In this document: positions 1 through 6,637 of the stretch, in pieces
Numbering within the stretch: the stretch's first letter is position 1
How the letters are laid out: every line of letters starts with the position of its first letter
From: Lentisphaeria bacterium
Lineage (GTDB): Bacteria > Verrucomicrobiota > Lentisphaeria > Oligosphaerales > Oligosphaeraceae
NCBI GenBank assembly: GCA_016303095.1
Contig: JAEDMH010000099.1
Span: forward strand, 1 to 8,818
Length of the DNA: 8,818 bases
Direction: 5' to 3'
Translations under genes and position numbers: made by a program
Notes under the pieces: model-generated
Told to the model about the DNA's origin: nothing
The model's database searches: none
What the model saw: the letters and a program-made list of their open reading frames with translations, nothing else

Positions 1-31
1 GCGCACGCTCCGCCCTGGGGGAGTTTCTAAA

Positions 32-58
32 CCTCTAGATCCTCTAGATCCTACAGAT
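32..58. repeat. Three tandem copies of a 9-base unit
   Basis: Two identical copies of CCTCTAGAT (32-40 and 41-49) are followed by a diverged copy, CCTACAGAT (50-58, two mismatches). The array lies just beyond the terminator of the operon and outside any open reading frame I can support. Its function is unknown; it may be a small expanded microsatellite. Nothing else is recognisable in bases 1-31. Confidence 0.75.
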
Positions 59-67
59 CTGGGGAAC

Positions 68-103
68 AAAAAAGGGCTGCGAAACATCTTTCGCAGCCCT
101 TTT
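68..103 (-). terminator. Rho-independent terminator of the pilus operon
   Basis: Arms at 70-84 and 89-103 form a perfect 15-bp stem around a 4-base loop (85-88), with the core GGGCTGCGAAA/TTTCGCAGCCC. Read on the minus strand, the stem ends in a run of six U residues (73-68) and sits about 22 bases after the secretin stop codon. This closes the four-gene unit. On the plus strand the hairpin is followed by a weaker T-rich stretch (TTTTGTCTTTC), so it could also stop transcripts from the opposite direction. Confidence 0.95.
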
Positions 104-125
104 GTCTTTCTCCTAGGAAGGAGAA

Positions 126-3100
126 TTAGTGGCGGAAGTCAGGCAGACCGCGGACTTCGTTGGCGCGGAGAGGCTGGCCATCGGGTTTCACCAAGCGGAC
201 GTTGACAAACATCAGCAAATTGGTCTTGGTGGTCTGTTCGCCACGGCTGGTGAAGAGGTGTCCCAGCACAGGGAGATGTCCCAGCACAGGAACCTTATCC
301 TCGAAGCGCTGGAGTTTTTCCTGGATCAGGCCACCCATGACCACGGTTTCATTATCATAGACCACCACCGCGGTCTTGATCTCCCGCTTGGTAAAGATGG
401 GCATGGTGAAGATCATGTCAAAGGTCACGCCATTCTGCACCCCCTGGGTATTGTAGGTGGTGTCATACCCCACCAGATCGGTGACCGAGGGGATCATATC
501 CAGGTAGATGGAGTAGGAATCGGGAGCCACGGTGGGGGTGACATCCAGGACCACACCCAGGTCGGTGGCGGTGAACTCCTCAGGCACAGAAGGCTTGTAG
601 CTATTGGTATAGCCGCCGGTGAGGCTGCCGGAGCTGGAGGACTCCATCTCGGGTTCCGTCCAGGAGAAGGCGAAGTAGCGCTGGGTCACCACCTTCAACT
701 GGGCGGTCTGTCCGCTGATGGTGGTCACCTTAGGAGCGGAGAGGACATCGGAATTCTTGGACTGCTCGATGGCGTGGATCACGGTATTGAAGGCGTAGTT
801 CCCCAGAACCGTGTAGACATTGAAGATGGAGTCGTTCAAGGAGGCGGTATTGAAGACCTCGCTGGCAAAGCGGACGCCATTGGACATTCCGATGGAGCCA
901 TTGGCGGTCTGACTGCCCAGGCCCATCATGAAGTCACCTGTGCGGACACCTCCGTGGCCGTTGATGAGGCCGTGGTCTACGCCATTGGAGGCAGGACGAT
1001 AGGAGACGCCACCACCCTCGAAGGACCACTCGAAGCCCAGGGTATTCAGGTCGGTCTGTTCGATTTCCACGAACTTGGACTCGATGGAGACCAGGCGAGG
1101 AATCTTGTTGATCTCTTCCAGAATCCGCTTGATGGCCCGTTGCTGTTCGATGGTGTGGTGAACCACGAGACGACCGGTCTTGGGGTAGTAGCAGATGCTG
1201 GCGCCCATGGGCATGGGAACACCCATGGCCCGGAAGATGCTTTCGGCGCTGTAGAAGGTGCCGCCGCCCTTCTTGGAAGAACTGCCAAAGGGCGCTTGAT
1301 CCTCGGAATTGTCATCGTCATCGTCATCATCGTCGTCGTCATCATCATCGTCATCGTCGTCGTCATCGTCATCGCTGACGGGGGAGGAGAGCGAGGACAT
1401 CTTTTTCCGAGTTCTGGGAGAATCGAAGACGCCGGCCTCGATGTTATAGAAGCGGGTCTCCATGGGATCCATCTCAATCATCCTATGGGCCACGATGACA
1501 GAGGACTCGGCGTTGCGGATGCGGAGTCCGAACTGCCAGGAGAGGTAGTCCAAGACCTCTCGGGGGGTGATGTTGGTGAGGTTCAGGTTCACCAACTTCT
1601 CCTCCAAGCTTTCGCCGGTGGCCATGCCGGTGCTAGCCACGGGGTTCGTGCCATAGTTCCCGAAGTCACCACCCATGCCGGCATTGGGATCCATTCCCAT
1701 GCCGCCATTCATGTTGTAGCCGCCGTTCATGTTATAGCCGCCACCCATGTTGCCGCCATAGCCGCCACCCATGTTGCCGCCATAGCCGCCACCCATGTTG
1801 TTGTAGCCGCCGTTCATGTTGCCGCCATAGCCGCCGCCCATGTCGCCGCTGCCATAGCCGCCATTGCCACCACCACTATAGGAGGCACCGCCAGTGGCTC
1901 CAGCCATGCCGCTGCCACCCTCGCTGTTCACCTGGTAGCCGGCAGGAGTATAGCCAGGCATCCCTGCATCGGCCATGGGCACCAACATGGGAACGATGTT
2001 GATGCCCACGCCATCAGGATCGGCCTTCTTGATCTCCCGGGGGAGGATCTCCGTCAACACGTCTTTGAGGGTTTCGTTGTCAATGACCAGATTCTGGATA
2101 TGGATCTCATCCAAACGCTTGTTGATTCCTTGGATGTCATCGTTTTTCCGAATGGTCTGAGTGGTGGAGAAGTCCGCAGCGCCCTGCATCAAGGGGGTGA
2201 CAGGGTCGGACCACTTCCAGCGCACCTCCGCCATGCGGTCCTTCAGCAAGGTCTCCAATTTCTCGTTGGCGGCGGACTCCATGGTCTCGTCAATCTTGGC
2301 CAGTGCGCGAATGGCGGCCAGGCAGTAGGGATCCAGCACAAGAGCCTGCTCAAATTGCTCCCGGGCCTGAGCGTAACGGCCATTCTGGAGATAGACCTGA
2401 CCGGATTTCAAGGCGATCCGCACTTCCTGGTCGTGATCCTTCAGATCCGGGATCAACTCGGCCACAGAGGTCTTGGCCAGGACGCTGACTTCCTGCTTGA
2501 TGCTGCGCAGGGTTTCGATATTCTTATTCAGACGATCCTCATCCCGGGCGTCCATGATGTAGTCAGACTGGGCGCAGTTTTCCAGGAGCTTGATCTCCTC
2601 GTCAAAGTGGTCCACCAGGGAGAAGGTGTTTACGCAATCCTCCGTTTCCTCATCGTCCAGAGCCTTCTGGGCTTGCATCTCGTTTTTCGCCAAGGCAATC
2701 TTCTGCTCCAGAATGGCCACGGAAAGATAGCCCGTACCCTCTTCCTTGTTCTTCTGGCCCATGAGAGAGAAGACTTCCGCCAAGCGGGAGTGGAGGCGAA
2801 GACGGAGGGCGGCGGCTTCCCGGAGAGCTTTCGTCACTCCCGGATCCGCATCTCCGCTCTGTCCCTTCATCTCCACCAGGATATTGGTGGCCTCAATCAG
2901 GGCCTTCTGGGCCTGGAAACACTCCTCCTTGGCGCGATCCAGGTGACCTTCGCTATAGACGGAGGCAGCGGAGGCGTAGTGGTTGTTGGCCTTAGCGAGG
3001 GCATCTTGGGCCCGCCCCAGCTTTGCCTTCGCCGCCGCATTCTCCGCTTCACGCTTCGAGGTGGCCAGCAGATTGGTGAAACGAGCATTCAACGCATCCA

Positions 3101-3650
3101 AGGTGATCCCAATGCCCGCAACCTGATTCTTCAGGGCCTCGAGCCTTTCCCCCTGTTCCGGGGACAACTTCTCCTGCTGCTCGGGAATCTGCAAATCCGC
3201 AATAATCGCCGTGCATTCCCCATTCAGACTCAAGAGCTGTCCCTTCACCCGAAGCTTATCCTGATCCAGGAGCTCCTTAGCCTTCACCAGATCCATGCTG
3301 TCCAGCGTGGCTTGGATGACCTGGATTTGGCCATTCATCTTCTGGAGGTTCCCCTCCACCTTGTCCAGCTTCTTGTCCGTTTCCACATCGTGAAGCTTGG
3401 CAAATGCTTCCCCGTGGCTTTCCGCCTGTACCAGGGGCTGATCCTTTTCCTCCTCCTGCAACGCCTTTTCCTGAGCGAGGATCTCGGCCTCCGTCAGCTC
3501 CTTTGCCGCGGGGACCTCGGTCTCCACGGGGGAAGGCGCCTGGTTTTCCTGTGCCCGGAGAGTGGCTGGCGCCATCGTCAAGAGGAAGATGGCACCAAGC
3601 AGGATGCGCAAGGAACTCCGGAGTTCGTGGATTTTCGTTTGCTTAATCAT
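126..3650 (-). CDS. pilQ: PilQ-type secretin, Amuc_1098-like, with long N-terminal TPR/coiled region
   Basis: This is the outer-membrane secretin, a multimeric pore of a type IV pilus-like system (1174 aa, far longer than the roughly 600-800 aa of common PilQ/GspD proteins). Residues 1-33 are a Sec signal peptide, with likely cleavage at LRA|QE; this supports the chosen ATG. Residues about 60-400 are charged and helical, probably coiled coil, and end in a clear TPR-like unit (about 409-456, GRYAQAREQFEQALVLDP). An N-domain-like segment lies near 515-550. Residues about 575-665 are Gly/Asn/Met/Tyr-rich repeats. A second STN/N0-like domain (680-719) follows, then 21 consecutive Asp (760-780), then an N1-like region (797-875). 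The secretin core occupies about 960-1165, with VLSAPKVTTISGQTAQL and the diagnostic VPVLGHLPVLGHLF. It is last in the operon, after a 239-base spacer. No convincing Shine-Dalgarno precedes the ATG. The secretin call is firm; the domain borders are estimates by eye. Confidence 0.95.
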   Translation of the reverse strand: MIKQTKIHELRSSLRILLGAIFLLTMAPATLRAQENQAPSPVETEVPAAKELTEAEILAQEKALQEEEKDQPLVQAESHGEAFAKLHDVETDKKLDKVEGNLQKMNGQIQVIQATLDSMDLVKAKELLDQDKLRVKGQLLSLNGECTAIIADLQIPEQQEKLSPEQGERLEALKNQVAGIGITLDALNARFTNLLATSKREAENAAAKAKLGRAQDALAKANNHYASAASVYSEGHLDRAKEECFQAQKALIEATNILVEMKGQSGDADPGVTKALREAAALRLRLHSRLAEVFSLMGQKNKEEGTGYLSVAILEQKIALAKNEMQAQKALDDEETEDCVNTFSLVDHFDEEIKLLENCAQSDYIMDARDEDRLNKNIETLRSIKQEVSVLAKTSVAELIPDLKDHDQEVRIALKSGQVYLQNGRYAQAREQFEQALVLDPYCLAAIRALAKIDETMESAANEKLETLLKDRMAEVRWKWSDPVTPLMQGAADFSTTQTIRKNDDIQGINKRLDEIHIQNLVIDNETLKDVLTEILPREIKKADPDGVGINIVPMLVPMADAGMPGYTPAGYQVNSEGGSGMAGATGGASYSGGGNGGYGSGDMGGGYGGNMNGGYNNMGGGYGGNMGGGYGGNMGGGYNMNGGYNMNGGMGMDPNAGMGGDFGNYGTNPVASTGMATGESLEEKLVNLNLTNITPREVLDYLSWQFGLRIRNAESSVIVAHRMIEMDPMETRFYNIEAGVFDSPRTRKKMSSLSSPVSDDDDDDDDDDDDDDDDDDDDDNSEDQAPFGSSSKKGGGTFYSAESIFRAMGVPMPMGASICYYPKTGRLVVHHTIEQQRAIKRILEEINKIPRLVSIESKFVEIEQTDLNTLGFEWSFEGGGVSYRPASNGVDHGLINGHGGVRTGDFMMGLGSQTANGSIGMSNGVRFASEVFNTASLNDSIFNVYTVLGNYAFNTVIHAIEQSKNSDVLSAPKVTTISGQTAQLKVVTQRYFAFSWTEPEMESSSSGSLTGGYTNSYKPSVPEEFTATDLGVVLDVTPTVAPDSYSIYLDMIPSVTDLVGYDTTYNTQGVQNGVTFDMIFTMPIFTKREIKTAVVVYDNETVVMGGLIQEKLQRFEDKVPVLGHLPVLGHLFTSRGEQTTKTNLLMFVNVRLVKPDGQPLRANEVRGLPDFRH
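1311..1373 (-). repeat. Poly-aspartate tract in the secretin
   Basis: Twenty-one consecutive Asp codons encode residues 760-780, using 11 GAC and 10 GAT in irregular order. The tract lies between the second N0-like domain and the N1-like domain, so it is predicted to be periplasmic. The mixed codons argue against a recent single-codon slippage expansion and allow for selection on the acidic product. Confidence 0.97.
1655..1930 (-). repeat. Gly/Asn/Met/Tyr-rich repeat region in the secretin, with a 24-base tandem repeat
   Basis: This stretch encodes secretin residues about 575-665, built from GGGY, GGNM, NMNGG and similar units. At DNA level a 24-base unit encoding GGNMGGGY occurs twice without mismatch (1735-1758 and 1759-1782), and a third copy starts at 1783 and breaks off after 18 bases. 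The segment separates two N-domain-like parts and is probably a flexible periplasmic linker. Copy number may vary between strains. Confidence 0.9.
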
Positions 3651-3714
3651 GGACTCTAAGGGCTCTGTCCTTTACCAAGAGATGGATTGGACTTATGCCA
3701 TCGTTCAGGTTGGC

Positions 3715-3744
3715 GTTATGCTTGATTGAGAATTCAAATGGAAA
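3715..3744 (-). promoter_or_regulatory. Weak internal promoter candidate upstream of the secretin gene
   Basis: On the minus strand TTTCCA (3739-3744) and CATAAC (3715-3720) are separated by 18 bases. Each matches the sigma-70 consensus at four of six positions. The pair sits in a locally AT-rich patch within an otherwise GC-rich spacer, about 65 bases before the secretin ATG. A separate promoter would make sense for a protein needed in different amounts from its partners, but the match is poor and this is a suggestion only. Confidence 0.2.
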
Positions 3745-3805
3745 AGTATTTCTGACCCATCCTTTTTTCCCGCCGTCGCCGAGGCCAGGAGCGGCCTTCC
3801 TCGGA

Positions 3806-3822
3806 AAGAGGACGATCCTCTT
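3806..3822. other. Hairpin in the 239-base spacer before the secretin gene
   Basis: AAGAGGA and TCCTCTT form a 7-bp stem with a 3-base loop. It is not followed by a U-run on either strand, so it does not look like an intrinsic terminator. It may be an mRNA processing or stability element that sets secretin level relative to the upstream genes. The rest of the spacer (3651-3889) shows no gene; its part nearest the upstream gene is pyrimidine-rich on the transcript. Confidence 0.45.
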
Positions 3823-3889
3823 GTTCAGAAGGCGCCCGGCGTTCTGCCCTGGGGGAGAAGCTCTCTCCTGCAGGGGGAAGAGAAGGGAA

Positions 3890-5329
3890 TTAGAAGCCTG
3901 CTCCGTTCATGCCCATGCCGCCGCCTGGGGCATTGTTCATAACGGGAGGAAGGAAATCGTGATTGGGGGCTTCGGAAGGAGCGCTGTAGGGATTGTAGGG
4001 AGTCTTGTCCAACTCCACCAAGGGAATCGCCGTGCCATTGACGGGAACCCCCTGCTCGGACACCTGCATGAGGCGGATCACAGGCGCGCCTTCCGGGGTA
4101 GTGGTACCATCCAGTTCCAAGACTTGGTAGTATTCCACCATGGGGCCGGTCTCCTCCTCGAAGGAGAAAACGGGAGTCGTGCCGCCCATGCCGGAACCCA
4201 TGGCATTGGGGCCATTGCCCCGCTGCTTCACCAAGGGGAAGATGTCTCCTGGCTGCACAGAAAAAGAGATCTGGGGATCCATCATCCCCCCATTCCCGGA
4301 CTGTCCGGCGCCCATGGCGCCAGCCTGGCCCATGCCCGCTCCCATGCCGGGAGCGACAGGGCGACCGCCCATCTGGGGAGACCGTCCCTTGGAGGATTCC
4401 TCCACCTGTTTCGCATATCCCTTCAGCTGCTCCTGGGTCCAGGAGAGAGGGCGGAATCCGAAGAGGTGATTGCCCAGGTAGCGGAGGCGAATGGAGAAGC
4501 CGGACTTCTTGGGAACGGTCTCGTTCACCTTCAAGGTGTAGGTCTCCGAGCCATTGGAGATGGTGACCGAATCCTCCTGGATGGCGGTGATGGTAAAGCC
4601 GGCCATGCCGGGAACGCCAGCCGCCACCCTGTAGCTCTTGGACGCTCCCGTGAAGACGACGCTCCAGTCCGCAGGATTGTCAGAGCCGGCCTTCTTCACT
4701 CGGGCCAGCACCACGGGAAGATTTTCCGGCGCAGCAAGCTCCACGCGAAGAAGGTACGCCAGGGGGGGGACGCTTTCAGGATCCTCCATGTCCGTCCCCG
4801 CCCGATACTCCTCCAGATTCAGGAAGCCATCCTGATCCTGGTCGAGCATGGCGTCGAAGCGGTAGCGGTAATGAAGGAAAGTGGTTTCCTTTTCAAAGAC
4901 ATCGGGAATGCCATCCTGGTCCAGATCGTGTTCCGGGGGCATTTCCGGGCCGATTTTCTCCTGCTCTGTTTGGCATTCCGGGCAGGTATCGACAGAGTAG
5001 GGGAGAATATAACCACACTTGGGGTTTTTACAAATAACCACCTTCCCCCCCTCCAGGAGTCCCGTGGTTTCTCCGCCGTTGGGGGACTTGGTCAGTTCCA
5101 CCTTGGTCTGGGGGGCATTGAGAATCTCCTCCAAATTCTCGAATTTCTCAGAGCCCAGTTCCTCCAAGAGACTATCGCACTGGACAGCCTTTTCGGCGTG
5201 GGCTCTGGCCTCTTTGGTCTCCTGGTGGGTTTCCTCCTGGGACTTGGAGACGTATCTCAGGCTGAAGAGGAGCAGAAGCAGGCAGCTCACCAGAATCAGC
5301 TTCTCGTAATGTCGAATGATGAAGTCCAC
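3890..5329 (-). CDS. Amuc_1099-like pilus-system protein with zinc-ribbon-like and EF-hand-like motifs
   Basis: Predicted inner-membrane-anchored periplasmic protein (479 aa) occupying the operon slot of PilP, the lipoprotein that links PilN/O to the secretin. It has no lipobox and no clear PilP similarity. A single N-terminal membrane segment spans about residues 11-25, followed by a helical stretch (30-70). Cysteines 100, 105, 116 and 119 (CX4C...CX2C) resemble a zinc ribbon. Two acidic loops follow: D135-E146 (DLDQDGIPDVFE) and D163-E174 (DQDQDGFLNLEE). Both have the spacing of calcium-binding EF-hand or thrombospondin-3-type loops. Residues about 190-300 look beta-rich; residues 315-400 and the extreme C-terminus are Gly/Met-rich, ending GGGMGMNGAGF. 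The start is GTG with the only strong ribosome-binding site in the operon. The family assignment rests on position and general layout, so it is less certain than its neighbours. Confidence 0.85.
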   Translation of the reverse strand: MDFIIRHYEKLILVSCLLLLLFSLRYVSKSQEETHQETKEARAHAEKAVQCDSLLEELGSEKFENLEEILNAPQTKVELTKSPNGGETTGLLEGGKVVICKNPKCGYILPYSVDTCPECQTEQEKIGPEMPPEHDLDQDGIPDVFEKETTFLHYRYRFDAMLDQDQDGFLNLEEYRAGTDMEDPESVPPLAYLLRVELAAPENLPVVLARVKKAGSDNPADWSVVFTGASKSYRVAAGVPGMAGFTITAIQEDSVTISNGSETYTLKVNETVPKKSGFSIRLRYLGNHLFGFRPLSWTQEQLKGYAKQVEESSKGRSPQMGGRPVAPGMGAGMGQAGAMGAGQSGNGGMMDPQISFSVQPGDIFPLVKQRGNGPNAMGSGMGGTTPVFSFEEETGPMVEYYQVLELDGTTTPEGAPVIRLMQVSEQGVPVNGTAIPLVELDKTPYNPYSAPSEAPNHDFLPPVMNNAPGGGMGMNGAGF

Positions 5330-5335
5330 TGTTTA

Positions 5336-5344
5336 TCCTTTCCT
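5336..5344 (-). promoter_or_regulatory. Ribosome-binding site supporting the GTG start
   Basis: On the minus strand AGGAAAGGA precedes GTG (5329-5327) with a 6-base gap, a good Shine-Dalgarno match and spacing. It supports GTG as the true start of the Amuc_1099-like gene. The other three genes of the operon lack a comparable site. Confidence 0.75.
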
Positions 5345-5407
5345 TAGTCTGCTGGATTGGAAACGGTCCGCCGCAGGGATTCCCCTTCCGAGGGATTCGG
5401 GTTGGCT

Positions 5408-6544
5408 CTACTCGTTTTCTCCCTCAGGGGCGTTGAACTCAATGAGATCCAGAGTGATTTCCGCCTGGATGCTCCGGGGGGCGCGGAAGACGAAATTATC
5501 CTGCCGCTTGGGTTCTTCGTACGTCAGGAGAGACTCGTCCAGATTGGCCAGGTTCTGGATGCCCTCCATGCCTCCCATGGTATTTGCGCCGCCCCGCGGG
5601 GAGCGTCGGGGAGTGTTGGAGGAGGCGCTCCGTCCGCTGGAGCTACGGGGAGTGCGTCGTTCAGATTCGGCATTGCGGGGGCTTCGGCCTCTTCCCATGG
5701 AGGGGGTTCCTGCGGTCATTCCCCCCTCCCGTCCCGTGGTTCCTCCCAAGGTGGCAGCCTGCTTGGCCAGGAGGGCCTGCCGTTTCAGGAGGGCGATTTG
5801 GGTATATTCCTCGGCGGGGGATTCGGAAGCCTCGTCATAGAGAGAGAGGTTTCGGATGATGAAGAGGTAGTTGGGATCCTGAGAGAGGCGGTTCAGGAAG
5901 GTTTGGAGGACGGCGGGAGAGGCGGCGAGGGAGACCACGATGGGGGTGACGGTGTATCCGTCGCCCTCCTCCGTCAGGAGAGAGCGGGGGAAAGTCAAGT
6001 CGTCCACCCGTTTCACGCCAGAGCGTCCCAAGACATCCACCAGTTCCCGGTAGATATCCAGCTGTCGGAAAATCGGGAGGAAATCCTGTTCGATGATGGG
6101 TTTGTTATCGCTGTTGGTCTCTGCCAGCTTTCCGCCGATGGTTCCCTGGAAGTCCATCTTGTAGGTCACCAGAGCGAGGCGGGTGATGGCCGCCAGCTGA
6201 GCGTCCAGCATATCCCTGGCCTGGCTGGAAGTGCGGGGGAGCGTGGGGTGGAGGGAGAAGCGCCGATGGAGTTCCGTGCGCATTTCCTGGAGGGCGTTCA
6301 CGGCGGTTTGGCGATTGCGTTCTGCAATGGAGGAGTTTTCCAGTTCCCCCGTGTGGCTATCCTTCTCCAACTTCCATCCGGACCGGTTCACGGTGTCGAT
6401 CCAGGATTTCAGCGAGTCGATTTCCGCCTTTTCCTTGGTGATCTCCTGCCGGGTCGCATAGGTAAGCCAAAGAATGCCTCCAAGCAAAACGAGGAATATC
6501 AGCGCACACAGGAGAATTCCCCAATGTTTTTTCAGAATGTCCAT
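5408..6544 (-). CDS. PilO/Amuc_1100-like inner-membrane pilus protein
   Basis: This 378-aa bitopic protein has one membrane segment near the N-terminus (about residues 8-29), a charged helical stretch (32-95) and a periplasmic alpha/beta region. Compared from memory with Amuc_1100 (317 aa), several stretches line up: PIVVSLAASPAVLQTFLNRL with its PLEIAFQ..., NYLFIIRNLSLYDEA with its DYLFTVNSIRIRNE, and the C-terminal AEITLDLIEFNAPE with its VQVSLNLVHFNQP. The layout is that of PilO (membrane helix, coiled coil, ferredoxin-like domains), and the gene lies directly after pilM-pilN, where pilO is expected. Residues about 268-325 form a linker containing ten arginines between 284 and 318, in RSPR/RTPR/RRSPR units; the same place in Amuc_1100 is, as I recall, Ala/Pro-rich. 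No Shine-Dalgarno is visible before the ATG. Amuc_1100 of Akkermansia is known for host TLR2 signalling; that activity cannot be assumed here. Confidence 0.88.
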   Translation of the reverse strand: MDILKKHWGILLCALIFLVLLGGILWLTYATRQEITKEKAEIDSLKSWIDTVNRSGWKLEKDSHTGELENSSIAERNRQTAVNALQEMRTELHRRFSLHPTLPRTSSQARDMLDAQLAAITRLALVTYKMDFQGTIGGKLAETNSDNKPIIEQDFLPIFRQLDIYRELVDVLGRSGVKRVDDLTFPRSLLTEEGDGYTVTPIVVSLAASPAVLQTFLNRLSQDPNYLFIIRNLSLYDEASESPAEEYTQIALLKRQALLAKQAATLGGTTGREGGMTAGTPSMGRGRSPRNAESERRTPRSSSGRSASSNTPRRSPRGGANTMGGMEGIQNLANLDESLLTYEEPKRQDNFVFRAPRSIQAEITLDLIEFNAPEGENE

Positions 6545-6637
6545 GGCGGAAAGAAAGAGGAAGGGAGAGAAGAGGGGGGGGACGGGGAGTCCGGGAAAGG
6601 GGGAGGCGAGAGAGGAAGGAGAGAAGAGGAACGGGGG
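6545..6637. other. Polypurine/polypyrimidine spacer between the pilM-N and pilO-like genes
   Basis: Of these 93 bases only seven on the plus strand are pyrimidines (6547, 6583, 6590-6592, 6607 and 6632). The transcribed RNA leader is therefore about 92% C and U, with no Shine-Dalgarno before the ATG of the PilO-like gene. It includes a run of eight G on the plus strand near 6574-6581. Such tracts can adopt triplex structures, and pyrimidine-rich leaders can bind ribosomal protein S1, but no specific role is shown. Confidence 0.85.

Noticed and set aside
1311..1373. Poly-Asp tract as a trinucleotide sequencing or slippage artefact
   Set aside because: Codons alternate irregularly between GAC and GAT and the frame is kept on both sides, which is not the pattern of a pure repeat artefact.
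1735..1800. CRISPR-like array
   Set aside because: The repeats are adjacent without spacers, in frame, and encode a protein linker.
129..3659. A plus-strand open frame of 1176 codons covering the whole secretin gene
   Set aside because: Its translation is His/Gly/Ile-rich with no recognisable domain and mirrors the secretin codons (for example poly-Asp becomes Ile/Val). The minus-strand product has a signal peptide and clear secretin motifs. The open frame is a by-product of codon bias.
3695..5347. A plus-strand open frame opposite the Amuc_1099-like gene
   Set aside because: It has no family features and runs antisense to a gene with a good ribosome-binding site, a membrane helix and metal-type motifs.
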